From: Boswellia sacra
Taxonomy: Eukaryota; Streptophyta; Magnoliopsida; Sapindales; Burseraceae
Direction: 5' to 3'
Length of the DNA: 64,000 nucleotides
Assembly: GCA_013180625.2 (NCBI GenBank)
Contig: SNVD02014091.1
Span: forward strand, 1-64,000
Under the pieces are notes generated by a model. The model had not been told where the DNA came from. It did not search any database and saw only the letters and a program-made list of their open reading frames with translations. Made by a program: the position numbers and the translations under genes. How positions within the stretch are numbered: position 1 is the first letter of the stretch; each line of letters opens with the position of its first letter. Below are positions 22,644-36,239 of the stretch, one piece after another.

Positions 22644-23681
22644 TATGGTTGGCAATTATGTTACATTAGCATTGGAGATTAGTTTTCTATATTCAAACCA
22701 AAACTCAAGCAACCAAAGTACATTTTTAATAAAAACATTGTTAAAACCATTAGATTACATTACATTATCTATGATTTTGATTTAGCGGAACAATGTCAAA
22801 TAATCATGAGAATTCGAAAGACTCTTTAATATTATTATCTCATACATATAATTATACGATCACAACCCATTAATTATCTCAACTATTAAATATATAAAAT
22901 TAATAACTAAAAATTTAATTTTAATTTTAAGTTTAAAAAATTAAATAAAGAAATATCCTGTCTCTATATGCAAATATCCCAAAATTTTATATCACATTTA
23001 ATTAGATGTCAATATCAATTTAGCATATATTTTTTTGGTTTTCTAATTGGTAAAAAAATTCACACTATCATAATTACGTATTAATAACAAAGATTGCTTA
23101 ATGGTGCGTGCGTGTATATTTGCGTATATACGTACATATAGGAGAATGATATGTTAATTGCCAAATGAAAGCCAAAATAAAATAAAACAAAATAATCATA
23201 TCTAATGAAGAATTTATATTCTCAAAAAATTTTCCAATTGATAACATATTTTAACAATCAATATTTCTTGAAATTATGTTAATAAACTACTTAAAGAATT
23301 TGTGAATTAATTAGTAATTCACATTTAAGAACAAAAATGAACTATACTTGACGATATTTAACCTAACTTTCATCATCCACTACATTAATTAATCATTCAT
23401 GTAACGTTCTAAATCAAACTCCATCACTTGGAATGCAAAAGTTAAGACTTAAACTCAGAATATTTAATATTATTTTTCAAAGCTACCTTGTTTATTAGGG
23501 TTAGCTTGATAAATGTTCCCAAGTGGTTATCTAATTGACTTACTCGAGTTCATTAAAATTGAGGAATTGCATGTTCATAAAATTATGAAACACTTTTTTC
23601 AATATCAATCGAATAGTTGACCCTAGACCCTTTCATTGAACTATTACTACTATGATCCATGAGCACAAAAGAAATAATTTA
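22644..23681. other. AT-rich intergenic region
   Basis: Downstream of the TAF1A-like gene. No frame or repeat of note was recognised. Confidence 0.6.
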
Positions 23682-26600
23682 TCATTTACTTTTTTGTTGA
23701 AAATGTGAACAAAGATTTATGGAGTTTTGCCTGTGCGTTTGCAAGAACATTAACAAATCTCTATTACTTTCCTTCTCTAAGTGTGTGCAAGCCTTTACAA
23801 CATACTCTACCTCTTCTCCATACAAATGGCAAGCACATGAAGCTTTGTATGTTAACAACTCCAGCTCACCTGTTGCAATATAATAGAGAGAAAAAAGCTA
23901 ATTACAAATTTAAAATAGGGCGGAAGGTACTGAAAACGAAGAGATGTATGAATTGTAATGTGCAACTATGATATTACACCATTGAATGCCAAACTTGTAA
24001 AATAGAACACAAGACTAATATATATTATGAATCTAATGTTCGGTATCGGCACCTATTTGTGATATGGTATAACCCCAAGAATTACATCTAAAGCAAATTC
24101 AATTCAATCAACCGCATTAAGCAACTATTTAAATTGTGAAACTCTAGGATGCATTTCATGTGCAGCCATCCAGTTGAAAACCAAAACCTAAACAATGCAT
24201 TAGTGACAAGAAGCATCAAATAATTAAAGCAGAAAAAAGGCAAAGTTGCAACCATTGCCATATAGCACAAGTTACCTGCAGCAATTTCTGATGTGAGCAT
24301 GTTCTTGCTGAAGTGACGACGCAACCACCATTTGCAACGAAGCATCCAGGTCTTTCCTGATTTACCCTCTGTTAATATATTCGGGGCCCTATTGTAGACA
24401 ACAGAGAACTTTTGCCTTTCACATTCTTTCTCATTCTTGAACACTGACACTCGATCCTCATCATAGCGAGAAACTTTAAGGAAGCATAAGGCAAACTCTC
24501 TCCACGTATTGTAATCTGCATATGTAGCATCTAAGTGCAAAGCTATCATTTCCAAGAGTGATTCCGCACTGTAGTTCCCTGCAAAATATTAGAAGAAAGC
24601 AAATTTGAAGGAGCAAATCTTGGGTTTAGGTTTTACAAATTGCTAAAAACCTTATAATAAAGATTTAAAAAAAAAATTCCATGATGGTAGTGAAAGGATG
24701 GGGGGGATACTTATTAAATTAGCCAAAAAAATATATATATATATTCCTTACAGAATGGATACATTTTTAGCGCGCAATCGGCACTTGCTAATTAGTTATG
24801 CATAAAGATAACAAAACCTAAAACAATTTTATCAAGTTATAACCAGAACAAATTTAAAGAGGGTCAAATATTTGCACAACCAACTAAATCTATATGCATC
24901 GTTATGCGACTTTAAATATAATGACAAAGAAAATTTTGTTAGTTGACTGCACAACAGTCATTCTATGTGTAAATTTGATATTGCAAGCCACGCTCTTTAA
25001 AAGATCCCATAATGGCAATTAATTGATCTGATAAAAGAAAAAATAGAAAGAAGAAAAATTCAAGATGCAGAGGACAGGGAAAAATAATTAGAGCAGCATT
25101 TTATCTAAGAGCTAAAAACTCCAAGGCAACATAGTTGCTATCAAGTTGTGTGTATGAACAAACAGTAAGTAATTATAATGATTTTGCATTCAAAGCATAG
25201 GCAAGGGACTATCAAGTATCTAAATACTTACCATTATGATGCATACTGATAAGCCTTGACAATGACTGGCAACATGTTGGATCCTTCTTCAAGATATCCT
25301 CATAACAGGTAGAATGCGTGACATAATTGTTACGATCAAAACACTTCAAAAGACTAGCCTTCAATCTGCATAAAGTGTGCAATTGATATTTTCTAGAGAT
25401 GCAGACCTCCCCACCCATCACCCAGTATATAAGGAAGCAAAGTAATAGCATAAAAACAATTCTAGTACAAGATATTCAGCATAATTTGGAATAACAAATC
25501 ATTTTAGAAGAAATGGCAGTGTTGATGGATGACCTTTTGTCTTTCACACTGATTTAAAAAATAAAATAAAATAAAAGATAATGATTCGCTGCAAACAAAA
25601 CATCAACAATCCATATAACTTTTCAGTTTCCTTTCCTCTTCTTGGTAACTAGAGAAGTAAAACTCTTAGAAAGGAAGTATACCTAACAGGAAGTACTGTC
25701 TCTGAATTAATGCAGAACTTTTCGAGCTCCTTCAGGGCCTCATCAACATGACCTCCAACCAGCAACAACTGAGAAAGAATGTAATAAATGTTGACAAAAT
25801 ATATAGTTTCAACTATTAAAGAAGTAAATGATTACACTGCGATCAGCAGATGATAAATTCATTTACCATGACCTCCAAAGAGCAACAACTAACAAAAAAT
25901 GCAATAAATGTTGACAAAATATACAGTTTCAACTATTAAAGAAGTAAGTGATTACGCTATGATCAGTAGATGATAAATTCCTTATAAGATATCATGCAGT
26001 TTAGGCCTGTCCAAGTTATATCTTAGAACAAATTATCTGGATATGGTACCAACAAATTTCCGCATGAAAAACTACAAAAAAGACTCAGAGCCATATCTTA
26101 CTCTTTGAGGTTGGCAACCCTAGACTTTCTTATTTTTGATAAAAAATTTCAAAAGATATATATTGAAGAAAGGAGATTATGTCCCCAAAATCATAATCTA
26201 TTTGTGCCAAATGCACTCTGTTTTCTGCAGAGACAAAAACTAGATAAATGGTGTGATTTGAAAATTTTCCCATATCAACAATTTTGGAAATAAGCTTCCC
26301 ACCAGAGCCCAGAGGAGAATAACTCTACTCTTGCTGCATTGACGGAACGATTTTGTAGTTTGACTCTTGGCCATCTAGAAAAGGATATTATGGCACGCTT
26401 AGGCATGCAAAGCAAGAAATAAATCTAATCAACGCAATTATTAAAATTAATTATTTACCTTCAATTGTTAAAAAGCTTGTTTACAGGGCAGACAATGAGA
26501 AAGCCTGAATGAAAACTGCAGTATAATTCTCCTCCACATTTATAGAAGTGAAATCATAAACTAATAGAAACATTGGTCATATTTTACCTGTATGAGAGGA

Positions 26601-29600
26601 AATAAAGCTGCCGATATTGGAGGCGTCAAATGAAGAGCAAGTCGGAGGTACTTCACGGCATTTTTATAGTCATCATTAAGCAATTTCCTATATTTTTTGA
26701 TGTAGTCCTCGTAATCCTCATCAGAATTTGGCAATCGTACAGGCAATAACCATGAATCCAAAGCCTCTTCAATACAAAAGACACAAGAGCAATAAGAAAG
26801 AGTTAACTTAATAATAAGACTTTTCTGGTATTACAATTACCAATCCATGGAAAGAACATCTACTAATTGTATGGATGTGCTCAAGGCCAGAAAATGAATA
26901 CAGATAAAAACAATATAGCATAATGATCAGATTTCAGACTCATGCATACTTTTGAATATCAGGTATTCAACAATAGGAAGACTCGCAAAACTAAAACAGT
27001 TTAGTAAGGCAAGCAAGAAAAATAAACAATAAGGAATTGGAAGTTGGAAATCAAATTTCTGTTGTCAGAAAATGAATTGAAGAAAAAAGAGAGAAAGCAA
27101 GAGATAAATAGAGTTATCAATTACTCTGCTCTTCAACTTGAAATTTCATCTAATAATCAAGGATAGTGGAAAATAAGGAAAAAGGACATTTACGGCCTGG
27201 AATTTGATGTTAACAGGAAGTGAACTAGTTGATAGCCTGATTGCCTAATAAGTCAAATTTGAGATAACCTCAATACCAAAAATTTATCAACTGACTTTAT
27301 TCTAAGTAATGGCCAACCACATGTTCTAATAATAAGGCACCATGGAATGTCATTAAATGACTAGTTGAAGTAAACAGTATCAAAGTTTTGCCTGACCTAT
27401 CCAGTTTTTCTATTCTCCTACGATCAAATTGAAGCAACTATCAACTAACCTTAAAAGACACTAATACTGGGTTGTTAAAACTTTGGGAACCACAGACCAG
27501 GTTTTTTTATTGTTTTTATACAGTTTTGTTACTCCACAGGCTTTTTGGGTCACATTATAAATACCTGGTATAAAAACATAATTTCTTTGACTTCTAAAAT
27601 TGTTAAAACAAATTTCTTCAGTTTAAAAACCAATAAATAACAAATAGACACTAATTAAATATAATGGTGTCTAGGCATCTTGGAATTGTCAGCAAACTGA
27701 ATATCTGATACATCCAGCAATATCAAATATAGATTGGCTAGAATATCAATAACATTACTAAAATATAACTCACGTAGAGCAACAAAAATTGAAGCATAGT
27801 CCACAGGACCACCATCATTTGATAAGGAGACTTCATTTTCCGTAGAGTTTATGTAAGAGCCTTGTGGCTGGAAGAGCTGTGAAAGATGGTCTCTTTGCAG
27901 ACTATCATCATCCTCCATAGGAAACTCTCTGTGTATGCCACTATCATGCTCCATGGACATTCTTTTACCAATCATGACAGAAGTGTCTGAATCACATCTA
28001 AAGTGAGTATCAGCTTTGTAACTATATACCGTATCATGGGGCTCAGAATTTTCAACGTGGTGATTTGATCTCATTTCTGAAAAATTCAATTGCCTAGGCG
28101 AGTAAATCTGGTCAGAATCCTTCCATTGCATATCTCCAGGGATACCGGAATACCAACGCTGACAGAATGTCAACGCCATGACCATGTTTGACATTGGGTG
28201 ATTCCCAAACTCACACTCTTGCATGAGGCTGCATAAAGGAACACCAAAATACAATTTACACGTAGCCATAGCAATTAATATGCCATCTCAAACACCATTA
28301 TGCACATGAACAAAATTTTTCAATAAAGAATGACAATATTTAGCAGCAATGCACTCAAAATAAAAAAATAAAATAAAATTAAAAAAAGTTGCAAGGTTCT
28401 TTTCCAAACCAATATAGCAGTTTTATTACTGACATTCTTGAGCATGGTTAAATATGCTATGTCGATTATGCAAAACATCAAGCAACATCCCATTAAACTA
28501 CATAACTTAAACTTTTGACATCACAAAATCCAACACATTGTGGAAACAAGATTAAGCTGCATATTGAACAAGAAAGTGTATAATTGAAACAAGTTTCTAA
28601 CCAAAAACAATTGGCCAAGGATAAATCTTTCGATTCAAACAAAGTTAAGCACAGTTCCTAGCAAATATGAACTTCAATCTATAAAACAAACAAAATTAGC
28701 ACAGGTACTAGGCCTGCTCAAGAAACTCTACAGGTTATCCTAACCTAGTGCTAACTGAGGACAAAATTGCTTCAAGTATAGGCCCTAATGAATGTCAACC
28801 CCGAAACTAGATTAAATCACCCAACCAGACCAGGCCCAAGTAATAGCCATCCAGGATAAATGGTCATTATCAAGTGGCTCGCTTGGGCAGAAAAAATGAG
28901 CATCTCAAGGCAATTTATCTAGCAGGAAACCCAAGAGATGAACAATAATATTGGCAAGCCCTAGTGATAGGCCTCCCATTAGATTCCCATATACTAGGCG
29001 TAATAAGAAGTAAGGGGCAGGGTTGTTATTTGAGGCATTAATAAGGGTATTAGTCCTATTTACTTTATATTTACTCTTACTTCTGGTGTGTGTTGTGGAG
29101 CAAGCTGGGGAGTTAGTTACCCATGTTTCCAGGAAAAGTAGATCCTAGGCTGGTATATGAGTGAGAAAAGTGTCCAGCGAGGGAGAGAAGGGGGTTAGGG
29201 GGGTTGGGGAGGGTGGTGTGTGGTAAATATTCTGTTATTTTGGTGAGATTGTTTTGTTTGCTGGGAGAGCTTGCAGGCCTCTCGAATAGCCTGCTTCACC
29301 CTTAATTCAATACACTAATCCTTTTCTACTTCTTTCTACTCTATTAATGGATGTCTGTGTTTGACTAATCTGTGAGCAATTGTGAGTCCTATCACCTAGA
29401 AACTGATGGCTTGAGACAGAAATTGCCAGCCAAAAATACTACCAATCACCGGACCAGAATAACCACGTAGTTGCTCAAATCATATGTTTTGTAGCACCAA
29501 ACCAACAAACTTTTAAGCCAATCAATGAATTTTAATAAAAAATCTCAACTTTGGGAAATTCTCAAGAAACCACCAAGTGCATTTCAACAAACATTATCAC

Positions 29601-32010
29601 CATCGAAAAGAGCTGAACATCCATTCAGAAGAATAAAAAATGCTCAAAAGAACATAAGCAATTTCATCCGTGGAACATTTACAAGAAGCACACTGAGATT
29701 TAAAATCCTTTTGTCAGTCAAACCATCAAAGTTTTGAAATATTCCTTGAAATACAAGGGACGACAATGTCTACATATATTTAGTAGGAGCAAAGGATAAT
29801 AATATGGATTTAAATGATCATTTAAAGTTTAAAACATGTGAAAAAGCTTAGGAAACCCAAGAATTGAAAGCAGCCTAGTATTAATGGTAACATAAGGATT
29901 ACGAATACAGCTTCATACAATCTTCTCAAAGTAGAATTTGGAAGGCCTTGTTGACTAGATATCTATAGGATTATAAGATTTTTAGAAACTTCTGACTTTC
30001 ACATTATAGGAAACATCATGAGTAACATACCATCATAGATAAATGCATAGCAACTATATATGACTCTTGAGATTCTAGGAAGTGTAATATTTCTATATCC
30101 AGGCAATTTCTATTGACAGCATAATGAAAACCATACCTCATGGCAGCCTGATGTGCTTCCTCCAAATCACCTCGAGTAAGACAGAAAAGGATGAACTCCA
30201 AATGAACCACAAATTTATCCTGTTTAGCAAGTGGATATTAGCAAACACAATGTCACATAGTGCATATAGAAAACATCTTAAGAGCAGTACACATCAGATA
30301 TCCCATTAAATATGCAGCAGCAAGAAGAAGAAAGACCACATCAGCTTTGCAATTAGTTGACAAAGTAAGTCAGCTATGTATTTAGTAAATAACTCACACT
30401 GATATGGCCAAACAATTAGTAAACGTCTGTGGATAGAAGACATTTATAGGTTATGCATGCCTAAAGGTAATTAAAAAGTTAATTCCTGTGCATGTCCGCT
30501 GTCCGTATATTTCCAAATAGTATTTCAATTTCTTCTCTTTTTCAATAAATTAGCAAAATTTTCCCTACTTTTAATCTTTGACTTGGTGAAAGGTACGTTT
30601 ATTCCAATACAAAAACACCATCCATGGATGTGCCAGTATACAGTCACCTCACCAACCGGCAAGTAACGAGCAAGGAGCAACCCAATAACCCAATTTTGCC
30701 AAAAACACTGTCCAATTTTATCTAAACTAGTGCAAGGTGCAAATCTACCATCAAACCTGAAAAATTATTATTAATAAACTAAATACGCCATATTCAAGAC
30801 GAAGTGTTCAAAATATGCCTCCAATGGTGAATCCTTCTTGGATGCAATCCTTTTCATCCAAATGTCATAGACATTCTTGATCCTTATTGGGTTGATGCGG
30901 TCACTTTCCATATGATCGAACAGCTCCATTGAAACCTGAATTTATGCCAAGACATATGAACAGGTCATTATATTTAGAATCCATGTATTAACGAGAAAGT
31001 TCCTCAGCTTTATGAAAATAATTATTGCGTCAGTGCAGCTGAACTAACATCAAAATAGGCAAACAGCCAAGATATATTTTGTAATAATTCAAAACTACAT
31101 AGAAAGGTACCAAGGACAATGTACTCAAAATATGCAAACAGTCCAAAAGATATATTTTGTGACAAACGAGATAAAGAATATCAAATAATAATAGATAAAA
31201 GTTCTTCCTGTCGTTCCTATTTATTTCTATGACCTAGATTTTCCCCTAAGTTGTTCCCTTCCCGTACAATGTTAAGATTATTTTTCTGTCAGCAAGTCAT
31301 CTATTAAGTACAAGGAAATAAATGGAACTACTTCACAAATATAAAATAGAACAATATAATGCTCAATTTTCAAAATGATTTTGAAGACAAATCTAAACAC
31401 TAAATCAAATAAGTACTACCGTTTTGCCAATTCTATAAGAGTACTACAAACAGAAGAATTCAGGACAAACTCCACATTCTATGATCTCATAATTGCTAAT
31501 TTACACACAAACCGTACAGAAAAGAACTACTGAGAAGCATAGCTCTCAAATTCCAATCAATATAAAGTACAATAACAAACTAAAAGAATCTTAGAAACAT
31601 AATTTCATAAAAGTCTGGCATCAATTATGTACCCTATACTTGAGTCGATTCACCACCGGACATTTTTCTTTGCTTGAAGCTTTCAACAATACACTGAGCA
31701 CACCACTCGCAGCTGCCCAATTGCGCTGGCAGACAAGCTTTTGCAAAAGATAGCGCAACCTATTGCGATTTTCCCACCGCACGTTCTTTGCATTAAGACC
31801 ACGTCTTAGAGTGTAGGATGGTCTTGTCAAATATAACATTTTCTCTTTGTAGACTTCTTCTGGTATATCTATATGATCCTCATCCATCATTGTACTTAAC
31901 CTCCTTTTCCTCGTCATGGGTTCCACTTCAGTACCATCTTCAATATTAATAGTTTGATCTTTGACCTCTTGACTACCATCTTCAGGTTTTATTGCGTGAA
32001 ATTCTGACAT
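23682..32010 (-). CDS. TAF1A-like RNA polymerase I initiation factor subunit
   Basis: Nine minus-strand coding exons: 31633-32010, about 30801-30935, 30137-30219, 27774-28228, 26588-26766, 25683-25768, 25232-25365, 24276-24578 and 23682-23869. Together they give about 646 aa in one frame. The start MSEFHAIKPEDG (32010) is followed by an acidic and basic stretch and helical, TPR-like segments (NWAAASGVLSVLLKA, LTRGDLEEAHQAAM, DYKNAVKYLRLALHLTP, HVDEALKELEKF). The end is a Trp/Arg-rich block (MLRCKWWLRRHF) and VVKACTHLEKESNRDLLMF before TGA. Order and content resemble plant proteins annotated as the TAF1A (TAFI48) subunit of the selectivity factor that recruits Pol I to rDNA. The family name is recalled and not tested. 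The donor of exon 2 is unclear: GTCTTG after 30801 or GTTTAT after 30780 both keep frame. All other junctions are GT-AG. Intron 3 holds a solo LTR; the 5' edge of exon 6 is duplicated in its upstream intron. Confidence 0.72.
25750..25985. repeat. Tandem duplication including the 5' edge of exon 6
   Basis: The segment beginning ACATGACCTCCAA at about 25747 and running through GAGCAACAACT/AGCAACAACT, AATGTTGACAAAATATA and AACTATTAAAGAAGTAA to GATGATAAATTC recurs about 118 bp later (to about 25985). The second copy includes a duplicated splice acceptor and about eight codons of exon 6, now mutated (Val to Phe, then ends). Confidence 0.85.
28965..29394. mobile_element. Solo LTR (430 bp) in intron 3 of the TAF1A-like gene
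   Basis: The ends TGATAGG...CCTATCA are a perfect 7-bp inverted pair, and the element is flanked by the 5-bp direct repeat CCTAG (28960-28964 and 29395-29399). The G-rich middle, TATATGAG region and AATACACTAATCC before the right end fit a Copia-type LTR. No internal region remains, so it is the product of LTR-LTR recombination. Confidence 0.85.
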
Positions 32011-33075
32011 TTTGAGTTGTATACTACAATCTTCAAATCCCCAGAACGTGATTTTCTGACATTAACACTGTGTATGGAACCACATGTTTAAATAAGTTCA
32101 AAAATTAACAAAAATCAATTAGATTTTCTTATCCAAAATAACACCCTTTAGCAATTAATTAGGGTGTCTAAGAAAATTATGTTAAACACACTTGTGAAAG
32201 AGAGAACAGACACCGCAACAAACAGAAAATAAACCTGCGATGCAACAAAATTATTGGAGTTTTTGAGTTTTGATAATTGGGTTTCTTACCTCACCGTCAA
32301 CTAGGCGTACACATAAGAAAAACCACAGTTTCAATGCAAGGGCCTGCAGATGTAAAGAAATTGATTTAATGTTTGACAAAATAAGTAAGGTAGGTAATTG
32401 AAGGACATGAGATAAGTGGCTGTTGCTTTGCTTATGATGCCAAACAAAACCAAACCAAACAGGGAAGAAAGAAAGTTAATTACCAAAAGTAAAGTTAATC
32501 GAAGGAAATAAACGCACGGTGGGGAGGGAACGGGAGGGGAAATCACTTGCAGTTGAGCTGGGCTTGGGATTCAGGGTTTCAGGAACCCATTCCATTATTA
32601 TTAATAATCTAATATAATAACCACAGTTAAATCTGTGTGCTGACGTGGACAGATAATAAATAAATAAATAAAAGAAACTTTTGATTTTATAATAAAATAC
32701 AATTAAATTCCCAAAATTTAAAATGTTCTTTTCCTGCTCTGGGTATCAGAGAGAGGGAAAGAGACTAAATTTACAGAGCTGGTTGGGAGGTGTTATTTGT
32801 TGCAAATCCCCGGTACTAGATTTTGTCCGGTTAGTTTCTAATGGGTTTGTTTCCGTTCGGTTCCAAAGAAAGTGAAGTACTGCAGTAACCACATAAATTG
32901 ATGGATTGTTGGTATGGTTGCTGAGAAAGAAATTTCACGATTTTTGCTTTGTGGAATTGGAATGTGAAGAAGAAGATGATGCGGCACTTGCCGGGTTTGG
33001 GTTATTGCATTTACACCCTTCATACATACTTTATAGTTTTATACAATAAAGAATCTTTCTTATGGTACATGATGA
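32011..33075. promoter_or_regulatory. 5' leader and promoter region of the TAF1A-like gene
   Basis: Upstream of the ATG at 32010. A TTACCTCACC string (32287-32296) could be the minus-strand donor of a 5'-UTR intron, whose acceptor may lie just above the ATG. No TATA box can be chosen with confidence. Confidence 0.35.
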
Positions 33076-33829
33076 AGGGATAGTATTTTTTGGCCCCCGA
33101 AGTAAGGCCTAATTTGAGTGTATATACGCCTTTTTGAAATCTTCCTTTTTCCCCTCAATTTTGTCCGACAACGTTAAAGTCAACAGGGTATATATTAATT
33201 TTAATAAAACAGCGTATCGTTATGATTAAACCCATTAAACTAATAAATCTTGATTAAAAATTAAGTTAAACAATAATAAGAAGACTAAATACTTACCCGG
33301 AAGCTTCCTGCAAATCCTGACATGCCATGGCTGCACCTTCGTAGCACCACCGACATCACAAACCACGGTGACCCTCTTCACAGCAATGCCACCATCACAA
33401 GCCACCACAACCCCTAAATCACTGTAACCACACCTCGAAAAAAAACCCCTCATATCAACAATCAGATTTTCTGATTTCAATTTTCAAATTGAATTGCTTT
33501 CTAAAAACAAAACTGATTCATGTCCAAAGTGTTTGTTGTAGCAACAGAAGAGTAAAGTATTAAACAATTGGAGTTTAGAATGGTTGCAAAAGGAACAGGG
33601 GAGGAAAGATGATACAGAAATTGATAAATTTTCAAATGTCAAGTTTTCATGCTGAATGAAATTATCACAACTTAAAATCCTATTAAAACAACAGAAAATT
33701 TCCACATTCGAATTTCCTGGTCAATTTCATCTATCTTCTAAGGAACCAAACATGATAATTTAAATCTAAACAGCCATTTTACCTCTTTTCACCATCCCTA
33801 TAGTCCTGCTGCGGCTCATCATCACCGGA

Positions 33830-34020
33830 GACACCTTGAGGAGCCGGAGCGGGGGAAGGCGACCGAGAGCGGGAGGGGAGAGAGAGAGAGATGCGAAGGG
33901 GGAGGAGGAGAGGAGGAAGAAGAGAAGTAGAGGAGGAGGCAGAGAGGGTGGTGTCAGCGGTGGAGAGAGAGAGAGAGAGAGAGAGAGGAGAGGAGAGAGA
34001 AGGGGGGCATTGGAGGAGAT
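33830..34020. repeat. GC/GA-rich island with (GA)n tract
   Basis: Purine-rich GGAG/GAGA sequence with an uninterrupted GA run at 33963-33987. The long frame through it is an Arg/Glu/Gly low-complexity artefact. The neighbouring minus frame at 33235-33480 is Val/Cys/Gly-rich and unrecognised. Confidence 0.7.
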
Positions 34021-34141
34021 TAATTTTTTATTTTTGTTATTATTATTTCTTTTTACTGGTCAAACACTAAAGAAAAGGGTATTGTGATTTATTTGCTGTC
34101 TATTAAGATTAAATGATCTTTAAATTAATAGAATAGAATTT

Positions 34142-34290
34142 ACCATTCCTTTTGCAAGCATTCTAAACTTTCAATTAGAATTGTTATCAACGTTGACCAG
34201 AGGAAGATTTCAACGTTAAAGAATTTCAATTAGAATTTACCGTTCCGTTAATTTCAACGCTGACCAGAGGGAGATTTCAAGAAAAGGTCC
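34142..34290. repeat. Imperfect direct repeat, about 70 bp
   Basis: TTTCAATTAGAATT, CAACGTTGACCAGAGGAAG and ATTTCAA recur as TTTCAATTAGAATT, CAACGCTGACCAGAGGGAG and ATTTCAA. The two copies lie head to tail, about 70 bp apart. Confidence 0.7.
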
Positions 34291-34869
34291 GTACCAACTT
34301 TCAATTAGAAATGTCATCCTACGATAAAGAATCTTCGGTAGCTTCGGGACCTCCATATTGTACACGCGACCTCGGTATATCTCCCATTACCCCACCATAA
34401 TTGAGTCGGATCCAAACCTAAACGGACTCGACTCGTACCCAAACGCCTGCCTCTATCGAAGATATCAACTGTCAAATTCCAATAATTTAATCCCAAAATT
34501 AAAAAAAAAAAAAAGTGTTCAAATTTAAACCCTAAAAAACATCCCAAATAAATTGTGCATTTTGAATTTTATTTTTATTAAAGTAAAGAAAAAAAATATT
34601 TTTTTGTTTTCAATTGTCTAGAATGACCCTCTTTCATTAACTATTTAATAATGATTTAGGAATTAAATTTAAGTGTTATATGTTTATCAATATTATCAGA
34701 CTTTAGAGTTATGACTGCTTTCATTCTTTCTTTTTTTTCCTTATTTTATGACTTTTTATCATTTAGACTGTCACATCAGATTATAAAGTTCAAGTTGTAT
34801 ATAAGTTGTAAGTCTAACACAACTCTATATTTATTTAGGGTAGGATTTCTTTCTAATCTACCCATATTT

Positions 34870-34990
34870 AGGTAAGCTTGGAACCGGGGCGGGGCGGGTA
34901 CGGGGCATTAGATATCCAGCCCCGCCCCGCTGGCTTCTTTTTGGCCCCGCCCCGCCCCATTGCCCCGTCCAAGGGTGGGGCGGGGCCAAA
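34870..34990. repeat. CCCCGCC/GGGGCGG-rich element end
   Basis: Repeated GGGGCGGG and GCCCCGCCCC in both orientations inside otherwise AT-rich DNA, able to form several hairpins. Ends of this style occur in plant hAT-like elements. A GGGACGGGTCAAAC/CCGGGACCCC-rich stretch at 36790-36940 could be the other end of a 2-kb element. Confidence 0.35.
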
Positions 34991-36239
34991 AAAAAAATAA
35001 AGTAATGACCCCATACCCGCTCCGCCCCGCCTGTTTATAAATTTTTTCTTATTTTTCTTATAAATCTTCCATTAAATATACTTATGTCTATCCCTACTAA
35101 ACAACAATCCAACAAATAAACAATACAAATACATTGAATAAAATCACCTAATTAACTCAATAAGTGCGTAAGTACAAGATGCTCACAAAAATAAAAATAA
35201 AAAACATATATAAATCCAATAAATACAAGTATACAACATGCTCACAACCAAAAAAAACGTATTGCCACTGCTGCCTCCACAATGTCATCTCCCACTATGA
35301 CACCACTGCGACCATCTAAATATCACTTTTCACCAGTATTGCAGCCACTTCGGGCTTTACAACCATCACTGTCTGGTAGAACGCCATCAGTACTTTCATA
35401 TAACCAAACCAACTTCACTTCCACTATGGGCCAGGTAAGACGCCACCAATATCAACACCTACCACAAGAACCTATAGACACCCTCCACTAACCAGCAAGA
35501 GTTACGTAGATATGCAATTCAAGAAACAATAACATATCATGTTCTATGTTACATATGAAACAATTACCCAAGAATACAAAACTAAAGAGAAGAAAAATAA
35601 ATGCCTCTGGTTTCACCAGAGAAATCTCATTAATATCCCAAGGTTCCTTCTCAATAGCATGCGGTCAAAAATCATAAAAGACATGGATAAAGACTGGCTT
35701 TAAGATTGAGTGCCTAGTTGTCAGAAAGGGTATACTATAATTATTTATGCATCAAAAGCCCAATAATTTTTCAATTCTCTTACCCAACAGGCTTGTAGTT
35801 CTGTGAAATGTAAAGCTGCTGTAATAATCAATGGATGACAGTATTTAGTTAGATGGAAAATGGAATCCAGTATGCAAGCATTATTTAGATTGATGTCTGT
35901 GATTCTAAAGATATCTGTGAATATATTTTGCGCAATAAAACGACCTATAGAAAGCATGCCAGGAAGCAAAAGCCTTTATTATTAAATATTAATCAAGTGA
36001 TAACACGCTTAATGTCCTTTAGACTAATAAGAACTCTTCCACCATTTTTCAGTAAAAATGATATATAATATAAAAAATGATATATCTCCGAAGGTTTTCA
36101 GTAAAATAAATAATTTTTTTTCAACTATTGTGATTATGATTTGTAATCAAACTCTTGTTTCACATGTAAAGAAAGTTTGTAATCCTAAAACTTTTAAACT
36201 GCCATAGGAGCTAACATGAAATATAAACACAAGGAACCC
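34991..36239. other. No recognisable gene
   Basis: AT-rich. A short CACCACTGC/GCCACTGCTGCC-type stretch at 35268-35490 resembles captured-sequence debris. Other frames are short and unrecognised. Confidence 0.45.

Noticed and set aside
33836..34087. Arg/Glu/Gly-rich frame
   Set aside because: Low complexity from GA-rich DNA; no conserved features.
33076..34300. Possible TIR pair around the GC island
   Set aside because: Only about ten bases (GAAATCTTCC) match in inverted orientation; the rest does not align.
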